Assembly: GCA_964057225.1 (NCBI GenBank)
Contig: OZ059897.1
Location: 7,998,001 to 8,062,000 of the forward strand
Length of the DNA: 64,000 bases
Source of the DNA: Auanema rhodensis
Lineage: Eukaryota; Nematoda; Chromadorea; Rhabditida; Rhabditidae
Direction of reading: 5' to 3'
Shown here: one piece after another, positions 1 to 11,599 of the stretch
Layout of the letters: each line of letters starts with the position of its first letter
Position numbering within the stretch: position 1 is the stretch's first letter
Program-made: the position numbers and the translations under genes
Notes under the pieces: model-generated
Seen by the model: the letters and a program-made list of their open reading frames with translations, nothing else
Database searches by the model: none
Told to the model about the DNA's origin: nothing

Positions 1-1783
1 AAAGTCAACAAACCATCATATCATCGTATGAAAAGCCTACAGCATAGTAAAAACCTGACTGCTTTTCAGCTTTTCCAAATATTTCGATCTGAAAACACAA
101 AGTTTTACATGTAAATTTTATAGATTATTCGATACGCTCATATGTGTTTCGTCGAAGAATACGTAAGAAAATCCCATCTGATTGCATCCTTGATAGCATT
201 CAGGATTTTTCGGTATAAAACAGCCTTTACTAACACCACATGTTGATGGATCAAACTTATTCTGAAAACTCTAAGCTTAAAAGAAGGTTCGAAAATCAAA
301 AAAACACTAACTGCTTTAATCCTTAATAATAAAATGAATAATATAGTTAATGTTTTAAACATATTAATTAAATTTCCAAGATGTACTTCGTTTCACCTCT
401 TCTTGCAATGGTATATTAGATAGAATATGCTAAAAAATACAAATATCATTGAATAAAATGTACAAACTGGGTAAATATGCAGACAGTTTACCAACGAAAA
501 CCTTAAAAAAGAAAAGAAAAGTACTTAGAACGGCTCTATAAAACTATTAAAACATTAATGTAATCCTTTATAATAATTTTTGAACCATAGGCCACACCTC
601 TAAATATGTTATCAGTCTCTCTTATAAATATCTAAGTTTGAATCATAGATGAATCGACTACAAACACCGAGATAATTATTTACAGTATTGCATCAGTTGC
701 TTGGGATCTACACAAAACTTAATTTATTCAAAATCTAGAACAGAAACAAAACAGCTTCAGAAGCTTCTGATTATTTAATTAGAAATATTTAAAAATGAGT
801 CAAAAATTCATTTCAACATGCGATTAATGGAAGATTAATATTAATAATTCCAACTGACCTTGGATTTTATTTTTCATGCCTATTTTATCTAAAAAATGAG
901 CAAAATCTTTCCAGGGGTTTTACTAAGAAGCATTGATGAATCTAAATATAAATGAAAATTTTCTGATAATCTTTCAATGTTTAATCACTCAAATTTGTCT
1001 TTTTCCTCTTCATTTTCATTATTTTTTTATTTTAAAAAATGTTTATAGAAGTTGAAAATCAATATAACTAACAATTTAGTCAAAAAGATTTCGACGTAAT
1101 GGAAAATACTTCAAAGAAAAAAAAGTTTAACTTACTATATGAAATAAAATGTTGGAGGTATATCCCGTATCATACACGTTTTCATTTCCTGTTTTATTAT
1201 CTGTTTCTCCTTTTTTACGTTCAATTTCGAGCATTCATCTGTTTCTCTTATGGTATTCAAATTTTTTCTTTCTGATCCATTCTGTGTTCATGCTTGCCAT
1301 AAACTATTCTGTCGATTTCGAGAGTTACCAAATTGTCAAGTGAATCATCTAAAAAAATTGAAGAATATATATTTATAATCAGAAAACTACAAGCTACAGC
1401 CTGGCCAATTCTATGCTGACAATTGGAGAATAAAATTAAAGTTAAAAAACAATAAAATACATTCATTAGGGTATTTAACTACACAATTCTATGTATTGAA
1501 GCCGATCCGGACATTTCTGTTTTCGTTTCTTCTATTTTTCCGGCAAGTAATAAGATTTATGAATGTGGTCGTTGACGTAAAAGTTCACGTATGTACTGTA
1601 TGACGGAATCGGTTGACGTAAAAGTTCACGTACGTATAAAAAACACTATCATAGCAGTTCCTGCACCTGTTCTATGAATGTAAGTATTATATGACATGTA
1701 CTACTATTTTATAAATCTTTTCAAACATATATAAGGAGTACACGTACTATTGTTTTATACTACAGATATGGAACTTTGCCGTA
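1..1783. other. Non-coding flank left of the tRNA gene
   Basis: I see no convincing coding exon here. The open frames are short, AT-driven and unlike any family I recognise. The only structure I can support is a direct repeat just before the tRNA, listed separately. The stretch could be intergenic or the end of a gene lying further left. Confidence 0.6.
1571..1636. repeat. Two-copy direct repeat upstream of tRNA-Lys
   Basis: A 21-bp word beginning GTTGACGTAAAAG occurs at 1571-1591 and again from 1612, 41 bp apart start to start. Each copy contains TGACGTAA, which resembles a CREB/ATF site. The second copy ends about 150 bp before the tRNA. A regulatory role is inference; it could also be a simple local duplication. 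Confidence 0.75.
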
Positions 1784-1856
1784 GCCTCGTTAGCTCAGCT
1801 GGTAGAGCGTTAGACTTTTAATCTAACGGTCAGGGGTTCGAGCCCCCTACGGGGCT
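1784..1856 (+). tRNA. tRNA-Lys (anticodon UUU)
   Basis: The cloverleaf can be folded by eye. The acceptor stem GCCTCGT (1784-1790) pairs with ACGGGGC (1849-1855), with one G-U pair. A D arm with GCTC/GAGC follows, then an anticodon stem TTAGA/TCTAA around the loop CTTTTAA, which gives anticodon TTT at 1817-1819. The T arm AGGGG/CCCCT encloses TTCGAGC. There is no intron. Internal A and B boxes are intact and a T run follows at once, so it looks functional. It decodes AAA/AAG. The encoded discriminator position (1856) is T, whereas lysine tRNAs normally have G there; if mature, this may affect charging. Confidence 0.96.
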
Positions 1857-1859
1857 AAA

Positions 1860-1863
1860 TTTT
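1860..1863 (+). terminator. RNA polymerase III T-run terminator
   Basis: Four Ts begin four bases after the tRNA 3' end, the usual Pol III stop signal, and a second T run follows about ten bases later. Confidence 0.75.
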
Positions 1864-1974
1864 ACACTTTTATGTGTTTAAAACGAAAAAAATACGAGGA
1901 AGAATGATAACGATGTTCGTTTACTATCCTTTCTTTACTAAATAAAAAAAAGCTTACTATTAATTAAACCACAT

Positions 1975-1980
1975 TTTATT
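1975..1980 (-). other. Poly(A) signal of the KNL1-like gene
   Basis: TTTATT on the plus strand reads AATAAA on the minus strand, about 94 nt beyond the KNL1 stop codon. This is a canonical signal at a sensible distance. Confidence 0.6.
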
Positions 1981-2073
1981 TAAAATTATGTTTAAATACA
2001 GTTCAAAATACAAACAATGTCATGTCTTTTCTAACTGATTTCCAATAACTCATTTCATTATATGACAAGGATA

Positions 2074-5000
2074 CTAATCTTCATCGGGTAAATCAGCTTC
2101 AAGTTCTTTTACAATTGCCATTATTCGTGCCTTGCTATTTTGTTTTTCTTGCATTTTTGCCATAATATATTTACAAGTATCATCTACTAATTGCTTGGTA
2201 TTAGCAGTTATGTTTCTTTCGTAATACAGAATCTGAAATTTTGTAATACTGGATTGTTGAAGTTCCATTAGAAAACAAACCTGCATGGTCAGATTATGCT
2301 GCTCTATTTTCATGTTCTCAATCTCATCCCGTAAAGCATTATCTTCATTACGAATATCAGCAATTCTATTAGCATCAATCCCTTCAAAGTTCTTTAATTT
2401 GATCTCAAGTTCTTCATTTTCTAAATGTTTTCTATTTAGTAGCCTACTGATGTACTTCGATTACCTAATTCTAGTTCACTTAAGCCATCGCACAACTTAA
2501 CATATTCGGTTTCACGAGCAATTTCTGGAGCAATCTCCTCCTTCCTTTTCTTAAACAATACAGTTAATTAAAAAATACAATATTATTAACTACCGTAAGC
2601 TCCAATTTCAAATCTAACGCAACATTCATTCTATCTCTTAGCCATTCAGCTTCTGCTAACAAAATTCCGGATTTTAGAGCATCCCTTTCATTAGCATTCA
2701 ACTAAATCAGATTTAAATGATAAAAAAATTATAATCTGTAGCATACTTTTCGTCCATTCATTGCTTTGACAGCCTTCACATATTCTGGATTGATACCCTT
2801 CAACTGATCCAGCAAGGCAGAAACTTCATTTGTATTTCTTTAATAGTTATATATAGAAATAAGTTAAGCCCAAATAGATCATACTTTTCCTTTTTATTTT
2901 CTAATAACTCTCCAAGCTTTTCTACTACAGAGTTACGTAGCTCCGAGATATAAGGATCTTCGCCAAGAATTGATTCCAAATATGTAACCTAAAAATAACA
3001 AAAATATTAAACTTTAAATTTCCAAATTATACTTTTGAAGTATGAGGATGAAATCTAGTATTTTGCAGGTAAGAAGTTAATTTATCTGACATACTAGCTA
3101 TTGAACTATTCTGAGAAATATTTAAACAAGGAGTCTGAAAAATAAAGGTTGAAGCAAAGAAAGCGAAATTTAACCAACTTGAATCATAGATACATCTCTA
3201 GGTGTTTCGAAAGGTTCAATAATACTACTTTCCGATATCATAGAATATCTACTTCTTCTCTTAAAAATTATGTTTATATAGAATCTATTTAAAAAAAACT
3301 TACTGTGGCTCCCATGGTAGAACCAAGAGTACTATTCATTTCATATGTAGACAGGTTAGCAATACTAGATCGCTAAAACAAATTTGTACATACATTTCGA
3401 CTAAGTATAAATGGATTACTCGTTGTTGGTATTTTCCAGTGCGAATGGATGCATCAGCATTTGAAACGTCCATTTTTTCAGCTTGAGATTGGTTGAGATT
3501 AGGTTCTTTAAAGAACACATCCGACTCCCGAGACTTTATCGAACTCTATAAAGAACAATGAACACAAAACCATGATAATTTTAAGAGCAAGATACCCTGC
3601 TTTTCGAGGTACTCTCAGTTTGTTCTTGTGCATTTACAGTAGAAATATCAAGATCCATCACTTTACTATAATCTCGAGTTCTATTATCTCTTGCTGCAGT
3701 TAAATTCATACTTATATTCTGAATATGAACTATTTATACCATTTTGGTCAATCATGAAACTCACGGTACAACTTTTAGACAGCAAGGGTTCTTGGGGTTG
3801 AGGAGCAACTGCTGAAATATCCATATCTCCATCGAAATTTCTAGTTGAATTCTTAGCATTATCATTTCCTACTGCAGGTCTATTCACAGTTGCATTCTGC
3901 AAATAAACTGGTTTACTTAACATTGATTGTCTATTAAACCTACGCTACTAAGTTTTGCAGATGATGACTTAGGAGGCTCAGGAGCAACTGCTGAAATGTC
4001 CATATTTCCATCGCAACTCTCAAACATCTTATCGCTGACGCGAGATAAATTCTTACTTGTATTCTGAATACAAATTGATTCATCCAACATTGATGGCTTA
4101 TAAAACCCACGCTACTAAGTTTTTCAGACGACGACTTTTGAGGTTGAGCATCAACCGCTGAAATGTCCATATCTCCATTGCAACTTTCAGACATCTTATC
4201 GCTAACGCGAGATAAATTCGTAGTTGCATTCTGAAAATCAACTGGTTCACCTAACATTGATTGTTTATAAAACCCACGTCACCAAGTTTTGCAGATGCTG
4301 ACATCGGAGGTCGAGGAGCAACCGCTGAAATGTCCATATCTCCATCGCAACTTTCAGACATCTTTTCGCTGACGTGAGATAAATTCTTACTTGTATTCTG
4401 AATATTAAGTAATTTATAGAACATATCGTTTAAAGATAAAACTAACAACACTAGCTTTTACGAACAAAGGCTTCGATAATTGAGGAGCAACCGCTGAAAT
4501 GTCCATATCAGCATCGTAATTCTTAGTTAAACTGTGATTAGGTTCGGGAGGTGAAATACAAAGAGGCAAATTAGAATTTACGTTACTCTAAATACTTCCA
4601 TTAATAAAATACTCTGAATTGGATACTTACCACTTTCTTAACGCTAACATTAGCAGGTGATTTTTCTACCATATTAGCTGTTTCTGCATTGCTTAACCGT
4701 GTATCAACCATACTAGAAATATCCATTTCTAGATTGTTATATTGTGTAACATTTGGTTGTTCTACAGCGGTTGGGCTACAATTAGGTAAGCTTGTCAAAT
4801 CATCTGTTTTAAGGGGACTCTGAAAAAAAAAGTTTGTTATTCAATAATGGTTAAACTAACTGTGCTATTATTTGGATTTACAGTAATATCCATGTCACAA
4901 TCACCACTGAAAGGAATGGTTGCATTCTAAATTCAAAAGTTCAAATATATCTTTGTTCTTGTTTATCTTACCGCATTTTGAAACATCGCCATAGTGTTAT

Positions 5001-6238
5001 TCATTGTCAAATCAAATGATGCCTAATACAAAACATAAACCATTGAAAGATTTAAAATTAACTGACTTTTGGGAACATATTCATCGTATTTTCATCCATG
5101 AAAGTTTCATTTGGTCCTTCATGCTGAAAGTTTCATTTCTTTTATAGCCAGCATTAATATAAATACCTTATTCAAAAAACTGCGTGCAGAAGAAGGTACT
5201 CTGAACATGTTCATCTAAAGAAATAAAAAATATATAAAATCTCGAATATAATGAAAACCGTATTCTCTGCATCCATTGTGATATTCATACCAGAATTTTC
5301 CTTCTCATTCATTGTTCTATTCGCGGTAGAAAACATCATCATCTGAGGCAGACATCGGATGAAAAAATAAGGAAAAACAAAATACCGTATTTTCACATGA
5401 AGATAGGTTACTTGGATCAATTGACATATTGACAGGATCTAACTTAGTTGCATTTAAATCGAATTTCACAGGATTTGACATAGCACTAATATCCATAGGA
5501 CATCCGCCTAATACAATTTTTTCAATAAATATGAAACACTAACTTTAACACCTGAAGTATCAGCCTTTTGAGTAAACATAGCCATAGTCGAGTCAGCGTC
5601 GTCTGGAAGAGTTCCAAAAATGGCCATAGTATTATTCGTTTCTAAACCAATACTTTATCATGTTCAAGATTAGGAATTCGCACCAGTGATCTCCTTGTGA
5701 ATTGTGGAATTATTTATAGACATATCCATAATAGTATGAACTGTTGAAGAATGAGCTATTTGATAACTTAAATTGTCTTAAATAGTAAATATATATATAA
5801 ATATATCAATAATTGCAAAGTTACCGGTCTGTAAATCACTAGGGGTTTTGATACTTCTACCAGGTCTGAATTCTTACAATGAATACTATAATGATAAATA
5901 AAAGCTTACGTTAAAACACCATCCGATCCCATAGTTTCATTTATTTTCTGTTTCACAGGAGAGCCATCTAGTAAACTTTGATCGTTTACGGCGAAATTTC
6001 TAAAACATATTATTAAGTATACTGTAGAAAATATATGACATACTGAACAGTTTTTACATTATGAAAACTAACTCTTCTTCTTAAATTCGGCTTTGTTGGC
6101 TCATTGAAATCTTCAAATCCCACATTCGAAGGTCTAGTTTTCAAAATCTGAAATTTTCAAAATTAGTTCATGAAACATAAAATATCAAACCGAATCTCGT
6201 CTTTTAGGCTTTTTTCCAACTCCATGAGAATGTGGCAT
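2074..6238 (-). CDS. KNL1: KNL1-type kinetochore scaffold protein
   Basis: KNL1 (Spc105/Blinkin) is the outer-kinetochore scaffold that recruits PP1 and, through phosphorylated MELT motifs, Bub3-Bub1. The start is the ATG at 6236-6238. Residues 16-19 read SILK, formed exactly across the first splice junction, and residues 41-44 read RVSF within RRRVSFHNV; these are the two PP1-docking motifs in family order. Downstream are more than ten MELT-like motifs (MDIS, MDIT, MNIT, MDMS), with repeated NTM-A/N-MF segments between them. The C-terminal third (about 2074-3130) is charged and probably coiled coil, where Mis12 and Ndc80 contacts are expected; I could not identify the RWD fold. Exons are short and the sized introns are about 45-50 nt. 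One junction near 2450-2500 looks frameshifted but is fixed by a 47-nt intron with a weak GTGCG donor. Estimated length is about 1,000 residues. The stop is TAG at 2074-2076. Confidence 0.9.
3765..4587 (-). repeat. KNL1: Tandem MELT exon-intron array in KNL1
   Basis: Five consecutive exons each carry one MDISAV motif: 4447-4587 (47 codons), 4278-4397, 4111-4230 and 3944-4063 (40 codons each), and 3765-3896 (44 codons). Introns between them are 49, 47, 47 and 47 nt. The middle three exons are near copies (N-[TA]-[ST]-x-NLS-x-VS-x-KM then ESC-[DN]-G), and their introns also resemble each other, with donors GTGGGTTT or GTAGGTTT. The unit is 120 + 47 = 167 bp. All introns are phase 0, so adding or losing a unit keeps the frame. 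The array clearly arose by duplication of genomic exon-plus-intron units. Confidence 0.9.
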
Positions 6239-6242
6239 TATA

Positions 6243-6244
6243 CT
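6243..6244 (-). other. Splice acceptor 4 nt before the KNL1 start
   Basis: On the minus strand the sequence reads TTAATTTAG, then TATA, then the start ATG. A good 3' splice site only 4 nt before the ATG means either a separate 5' UTR exon or addition of a spliced leader. No donor exon is evident close by. Confidence 0.5.
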
Positions 6245-6401
6245 AAATTAAGAAAATATTTTCAAAATATTATTATATAATATAATTTTACATTATAAAA
6301 CGAATTAAAGCTAAATTTATCAAAGGAGCAAGCTAATAGAAATAGAATAAAGCATCATGTTTCAAAAAATGTCAAAGCGCGCGTAAATGATTAGCCATAG
6401 A

Positions 6402-6409
6402 GCGCGAAA
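6402..6409 (-). promoter_or_regulatory. E2F-like site upstream of KNL1
   Basis: The minus strand reads TTTCGCGC, a perfect match to the E2F/DP consensus TTTSGCGC, about 165 bp upstream of the KNL1 ATG. A second GC cluster (AAGCGCGCG, 6375-6383) lies beside it. Such clusters are rare in this AT-rich DNA. E2F control fits a mitotic gene but is inferred. Confidence 0.5.
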
Positions 6410-7319
6410 AAAACAGAAAATGACCCTTGGTGCCCTATGGATTACGGTATTACTAGACAAGTTTTCTATTTTATAATATAAAAAATACGAAAATTTGTTG
6501 ATTTTTGATGTTAAAGTAAGTTGAAATAGTTTTGTATATGTGTTTATTTTAAAGCTACATATAATTAAATTCATAAAATTCTAAATAAAGCTGGAAAAAG
6601 GAAAAACTTTGATTTTTTTCACTTTTTTGACAAGTGTCAATTACAGTATAATGCTGTAGTCAGGAGACTAAAGCTTGAAACTGATCTAATTCAAGATAAT
6701 TTTATTTATAATGCTTTTTTTTCAATTTCTAAAATTCTATTTTTGAATATTTCTGAAAGTGTAAGATATTTGCTAATTTTTGAAACTACATGGATATTAT
6801 AACCCTTGAAAGGTAGATAATCATTAAGTGCTTTGATTTCTCGATCATTTATTGTGTAAACAGCAATCATGTTTTATCTTTTTGAGACTCTGCGGTTTCA
6901 TACACAAATATTTAGCCCCAAGGCGTCTACATCAAACAAAAGTGGAAATTATGGAGAAGAGTACTGAAGCGAAGTTAATTAATATACTGAAAACCCGGAA
7001 ATATCAATTCTAAAAGCTTTATCATTATATTTATGAAATAATGAGAAATATAATTTTGTCATTTTTATGAAATATGAATAATCTATGATCATTTCATAGT
7101 TATGCATTAGTTTCTTCCATGAAACTCGTCTTGAAGATTCGTCTGAATTGGAAAAAAAGAAATGCTCTAATTCATAAAGAATACAAACTAAGTCATATTC
7201 TGAATAATATCATTCAACCTTCTCAATAGAGAAGATTGCCATAATCCACAAATATTTTGCGAAATTATGTGAGAAAAACTGGCATTTGCATTTTAAGCCA
7301 AACAGAGAAGAATTACCAG

Positions 7320-7565
7320 TCAAGCTTTCCGGTTTTTATCAAATCGGTTCATTTCTTCATTTTTCGAGTTCATCATTTCATTCTTTTGTTTGCTAACAAA
7401 AAACGTTATCCAGAAGAACAGGACTGATGAGCCACTCAAGGCGGACGGACTGTTTGCCTCCGTCGCCTTCTGGTCAAATTTTGCTTCTGTTGTGTCTTTA
7501 TTTTTTCCATTGCCTTTCCACAAAAGGAAATTTGATTTATACACGCTATTGATGACAATTTTCAT
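7320..7565 (-). CDS. Possible small one-helix membrane protein (weak)
   Basis: An 81-codon ORF opens with ATG and ends in TGA. It has a polar, Lys/Thr-rich first half, one hydrophobic segment (SVLFFWITFFVS, near residues 48-59) and a charged Met/Asn/Lys tail, the look of a small single-pass membrane protein. The DNA under residues 33-52 is more GC-rich than its surroundings. No family is recognised, a competing plus-strand ORF overlaps it, and it lies just upstream of the SLC6 gene, so it may be chance. Confidence 0.22.
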   Translation of the reverse strand: MKIVINSVYKSNFLLWKGNGKNKDTTEAKFDQKATEANSPSALSGSSVLFFWITFFVSKQKNEMMNSKNEEMNRFDKNRKA

Positions 7566-7639
7566 TAAAATCTTCTTTATTTTGATGTAAAATCATGAAT
7601 TTATGTATATTATACTCACATAATTAATATTTCTCTAAT

Positions 7640-7641
7640 AG
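7640..7641 (+). other. Splice acceptor 8 nt before the SLC6 start
   Basis: TTTCTCTAATAG ends at 7641 and the ATG is at 7650. The open frame runs back through this point without an ATG, so the mature 5' end is probably made by splicing to an upstream exon or a spliced leader. Confidence 0.45.
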
Positions 7642-7649
7642 TGTATAAC

Positions 7650-10230
7650 ATGACCCATGATAATCGAGGCAAGTGGGGTAGTGAACTACAGTTTCTTCTA
7701 ACTTCTGTTGGATATGCTGTAGGCTTAGGCAACTTATGGCGATTTCCTAGCGTTGCATATGAAAATGGTGGAGGTTTGTCTTCCAAATCATCTCATTTAG
7801 ATTCATATTTCTACAAATTTCAGGAGCATTCCTTATACCATATCTATTTTGTTCTATTATATTAGGGCTTCCATTACTTTATTTAGAATTTTTTGTTGGA
7901 CAATACACGCAGCATGGTGCTGCAATAGCATTTAAAAATTATTTTCCTGTTTTACAAGGTAAATATAATGATTTTTTGAAATCAAAGTTATTATGTCTTC
8001 TTAAAATAAAAAAATCTTTAGGAGTAGGATGGTCAAGTACCTTATGCTCATTCATGATTGGTATATACTATAATGTTATTATTGTTTATTGTATATTATA
8101 TTTGATTGATATAATATTTTCTGATGTAAATGCTTGGACAGCATGTGGAAATTCATGGAATACAGATGGTATGATTATATTCTTCAAGTTTTTAGTCAGT
8201 ATAATCCAGCTTATATCATTCGCCTATTTACAGGCTGTATGCTTTTGAATGAAACATCAGCAAATGGAACACTAGCTGCTGATGAATTTTATCTGTATTT
8301 CCGATAGATTAGCTATTTTAAACCAATTTTTCTTATTTACAGTCATAAAATACTTAAAGTTTCTGATTCTATTAATGATTTGGGAGATTTGAATTTACCG
8401 GTATTTCTTGGTCTCATAGGTATATGGATGTTTACCGCATTATGCCTTGTTAAAGGTGTAAAATATATTGGAAAAATGGCATATATAACAGCCACTATGC
8501 CATATGTAATTATTGGTATAATTTTATTTTTTAATATAAATTGTAATTTGGAAGTTTTTAAGGTTTATTCTTCATTTTAATACTTCGTCTTGAAGGAGCT
8601 TCTAGTGGATTAAGCTATTTTTTATTTGAACCAAAATTTGAAAAACTACTTGAATACAATGTAACTAGGCTTTTTAATTAAAAAAAATCATTTTTTACTA
8701 CAAAATATAAGTGAAATTCATGATTTAGACTTGGATAGCTGCAGCTAATCAGCTATGCTTCTCCCTTAGTATCGGCTTTGGAGGATTACTATCACTGTCA
8801 TCATATAATCACAGAACCCATAACTGCTTTAAGGTTCGAGAATATTCCGAAAATATGCTTCACAAGCTGTTTTGGTGAGTTTAGAGTCATTTATTACATT
8901 AAAGGATGCTTTGGTAATCGTTTTCTGTGATGGCTTTATGAGCATTTTTGGAGGTTGCGTCATATTTTCCATATTGGGATTTTTATCACATGAAGTAGGA
9001 AAACCTATCGATCAGTTAATTCAATCAGGTTTTTATTAAATAAAACTTATGATAAAACTTAGTCATATCTGCTCACAGAAGGAGGAATACCATTCGTAGC
9101 ATATCCAGAAGCTTTTGCCCGTATGAATAATTCGGCTGCTTTGAACTTTCTGCTCTTCTTTATGTTTCTTCTTCTAGGTATTAGTAGCCAATTCGGTAAG
9201 ATTATATAACTATATGAATATTGTTTTTATATAATTTTTAATTTTTGTCTTATTTAGGCACAATGCAGCCTATGTTGACATCCGTAATGGACCAGTTCCC
9301 ATCTCTTCGAAAAAAATCTGAATTAGTAGCTGTTACAGCTTGTTTCATATCATTTATAATTGGATTATCAATGTGTTGGGGAGTATGTTATTCATAATAT
9401 AATAATCAAAAATAATTAAAATTATACAAAATTGATAATAAATTAATAAATTATATTATAGAATGGAAATTATTGGCTTAATTTATATAATAATTGGATA
9501 GGTGCTAATACCGTCTTCATTGCATGCTTTTTAGAACTTTTAATTATTATCTATTTCTATGGTTATTTATTATAATATTTATAATTTATTTTTATATTCG
9601 TCTTCTTAAGGTATTCGTAATTTCCGTTCTGATATTGAAGAATGCCTGGGAACAACAAACACATACTGGGGAAAGATTTTCGGAAAGTCCGGATTGTACT
9701 TCACTATCTGTTGGACTTTCTGTGCTCCTGTGCTCATGATTGTATGTTTTTCCTATCCATATTCTGAACATTATTGAAAAACAACTGTTTATTCTACTAT
9801 CATATCTTTCAGATTCTTATTGTTACAACTTTTATTAATCAGGCTTTAACACCTGCACATGGTCCAGAATGGACAACGGTATACCATATCTTAGAATGCT
9901 AACTTATCAAAACTTGAAATGCTTTAGGTTGTTGGTTATATTATTGAATATGCTCCACTTAGTTTCATTCCAATATTTGCTTTCATAAATATACGAAAAG
10001 CTAGCCAATCCGAAGAAGTATGCTTTATCATAAAACAACTTTTAAACAAATTCAATTATAGGGATGGAAATCTGCATTCCGAGTTCAATCAGATTTGAAT
10101 TCAAAAAAATCTAATAGATCTGATAATAAAGTAATAAAATAATAATATTTTAATAAACTTAATAATTCATTTTCAGATATTTCCAGTAAGCTCTTCATAT
10201 ACTTCTTCTACTGAAATTGTTGATCCTTAA
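7650..10230 (+). CDS. SLC6-family Na+-coupled neurotransmitter/amino acid transporter
   Basis: SLC6 carriers use the Na+ gradient (often with Cl-) to import amino acids or transmitters across the plasma membrane. Sixteen exons join in frame to 572 residues, normal for the family, with about 12 membrane segments: 7650-7773, 7824-7958, 8022-8168, 8234-8294, 8343-8515, 8563-8660, 8729-8833, 8905-9028, 9079-9195, 9258-9382, 9462-9561, 9611-9741, 9813-9878, 9928-10017, 10062-10130, 10177-10230. TM1 has the signature [13 protein letters not shown] followed by NGGGAFLIPY; Gly rather than Asp at the amine-contact position argues against a monoamine carrier. The second outer loop has a Cys pair (WTACGNSW then GC) and two glycosylation sites (NET, NGT). 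TM6 reads FSLSIGFGG and TM8 LGISSQFG, where many relatives have Asp before Ser-Gln (Na2 site). These changes recall nutrient amino acid transporters; the substrate is unknown. Confidence 0.93.
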
Positions 10231-10289
10231 TTTGTTGAATAATACATATTATATATTGTATATAATACTTTAAATTATTATTATTTTTA

Positions 10290-10295
10290 AATAAA
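10290..10295 (+). other. Poly(A) signal of the SLC6 gene
   Basis: AATAAA lies 60 nt beyond the TAA stop at 10228-10230. Confidence 0.6.
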
Positions 10296-11599
10296 ATTTA
10301 AAAAAAATCAATAAATTTACATGAAAATCCATTTTCAATCATCTTCTATGTATTACAATTACTATTGTATACTAACACATAATCAGACATCATCAAACTG
10401 ACAAAGACACCATCACCCCACACTCCGCCATCACCCTACCCCCCCACCCGCGCTTATGATCAATCATTCAGCCATAGTTGCCTATGGTGATAATGATGAT
10501 CATGAACATATACTAATTGATTACTATTACTATTATTCTATATTCTTTCTATATATATTATATATAGTTTTTATTAAAATATTTGATGAAATTCTTTGAA
10601 AGCTTGTCATGCAGTTAGTAAGTTTGCGGCAAAATATTGTAATGTCTTCTAAAACAATTTTTTCTTATCAAGGCTAACTATTAACTATTAAAAATCTTTT
10701 AAAACCTTTATAAGCTTTACAAACTTGGAAAAATTATTAAATTAATAATTATAATAATTAAAATTATATAATTTAATTATATTCTTGTAGATAATTTGTA
10801 GATCAAATCCAAATTATGGCATTTTATTGATTCTAATATGTTATATGTCTTATCGATATTAACTTATTTGAAACCAAACTGTATATCATCGATTTTCTAT
10901 TATTTTTTTCTGGTAAATAACATAAAATATTATATGTAAACGTTTATTCTACATGCTATTCTTTATTATAATAATTACAAAATATGATTTATCTAGTTAC
11001 ACTCAAGTTTCTTGACATTTATCCTCAGGTTTTTGGATAAGTTTTGATGTTTAATTCAGTAGTTTTTACTTTATTATCTTTTGCTCAAGATAAGAAAACC
11101 CATTTTAATTGATGAATATTAGTTTAATATCTGAAATCTGACTTTGTTTTATCGCCTGTCGATATATTACATCTTTGATTTTGAGATTGAAATATGCTTT
11201 TTCTTTGGCCGGTCTTTGGTTGAAAATCTTTTTCTTTTTTTTTTTATTTAATTTCTTCTTTATCTAATAGCTTAAATGATAAAAATATTTCCCTATTATA
11301 ACTTCTATGGGTTTAATAATCAGCTATGATGATGATGATGTGGGGGGTTCGGATCGAAATAAAATTTCCGTGATCATGGGAAAACGACGACCACCAGCCG
11401 TTATCCCATCTCTAAATGGATTTTGTCTTTCTGTCGATTTCAACGATTTCAATAGAATAAAGTGTAATAAAGTGCCTGAATAAAGAGAAAAGAGTTGCTT
11501 AAGGGATGTGATGAACCGGGATTTGATATAGTAGCTGGTATAGCTGGATAACGAGAGTGATGATGGTTCAATACGGGCTAGCCAACTGATGGCGGTCAC

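Larger units (their letters stand above)
6245..7649. other. Divergent intergenic region, KNL1 / SLC6
   Basis: About 1.4 kb separates the two divergently transcribed genes and must hold both promoters. Besides the E2F-like site I see AT-rich sequence and one GC-richer patch at about 7400-7490, which overlaps a small minus-strand ORF listed separately. Confidence 0.6.

Noticed and set aside
2440-2510. Apparent frameshift or stop in the C-terminal part of KNL1
   Set aside because: A 47- or 50-nt intron with donor GTGCG and acceptor CAG or TAG restores the frame and matches the usual intron size, so no break is needed.
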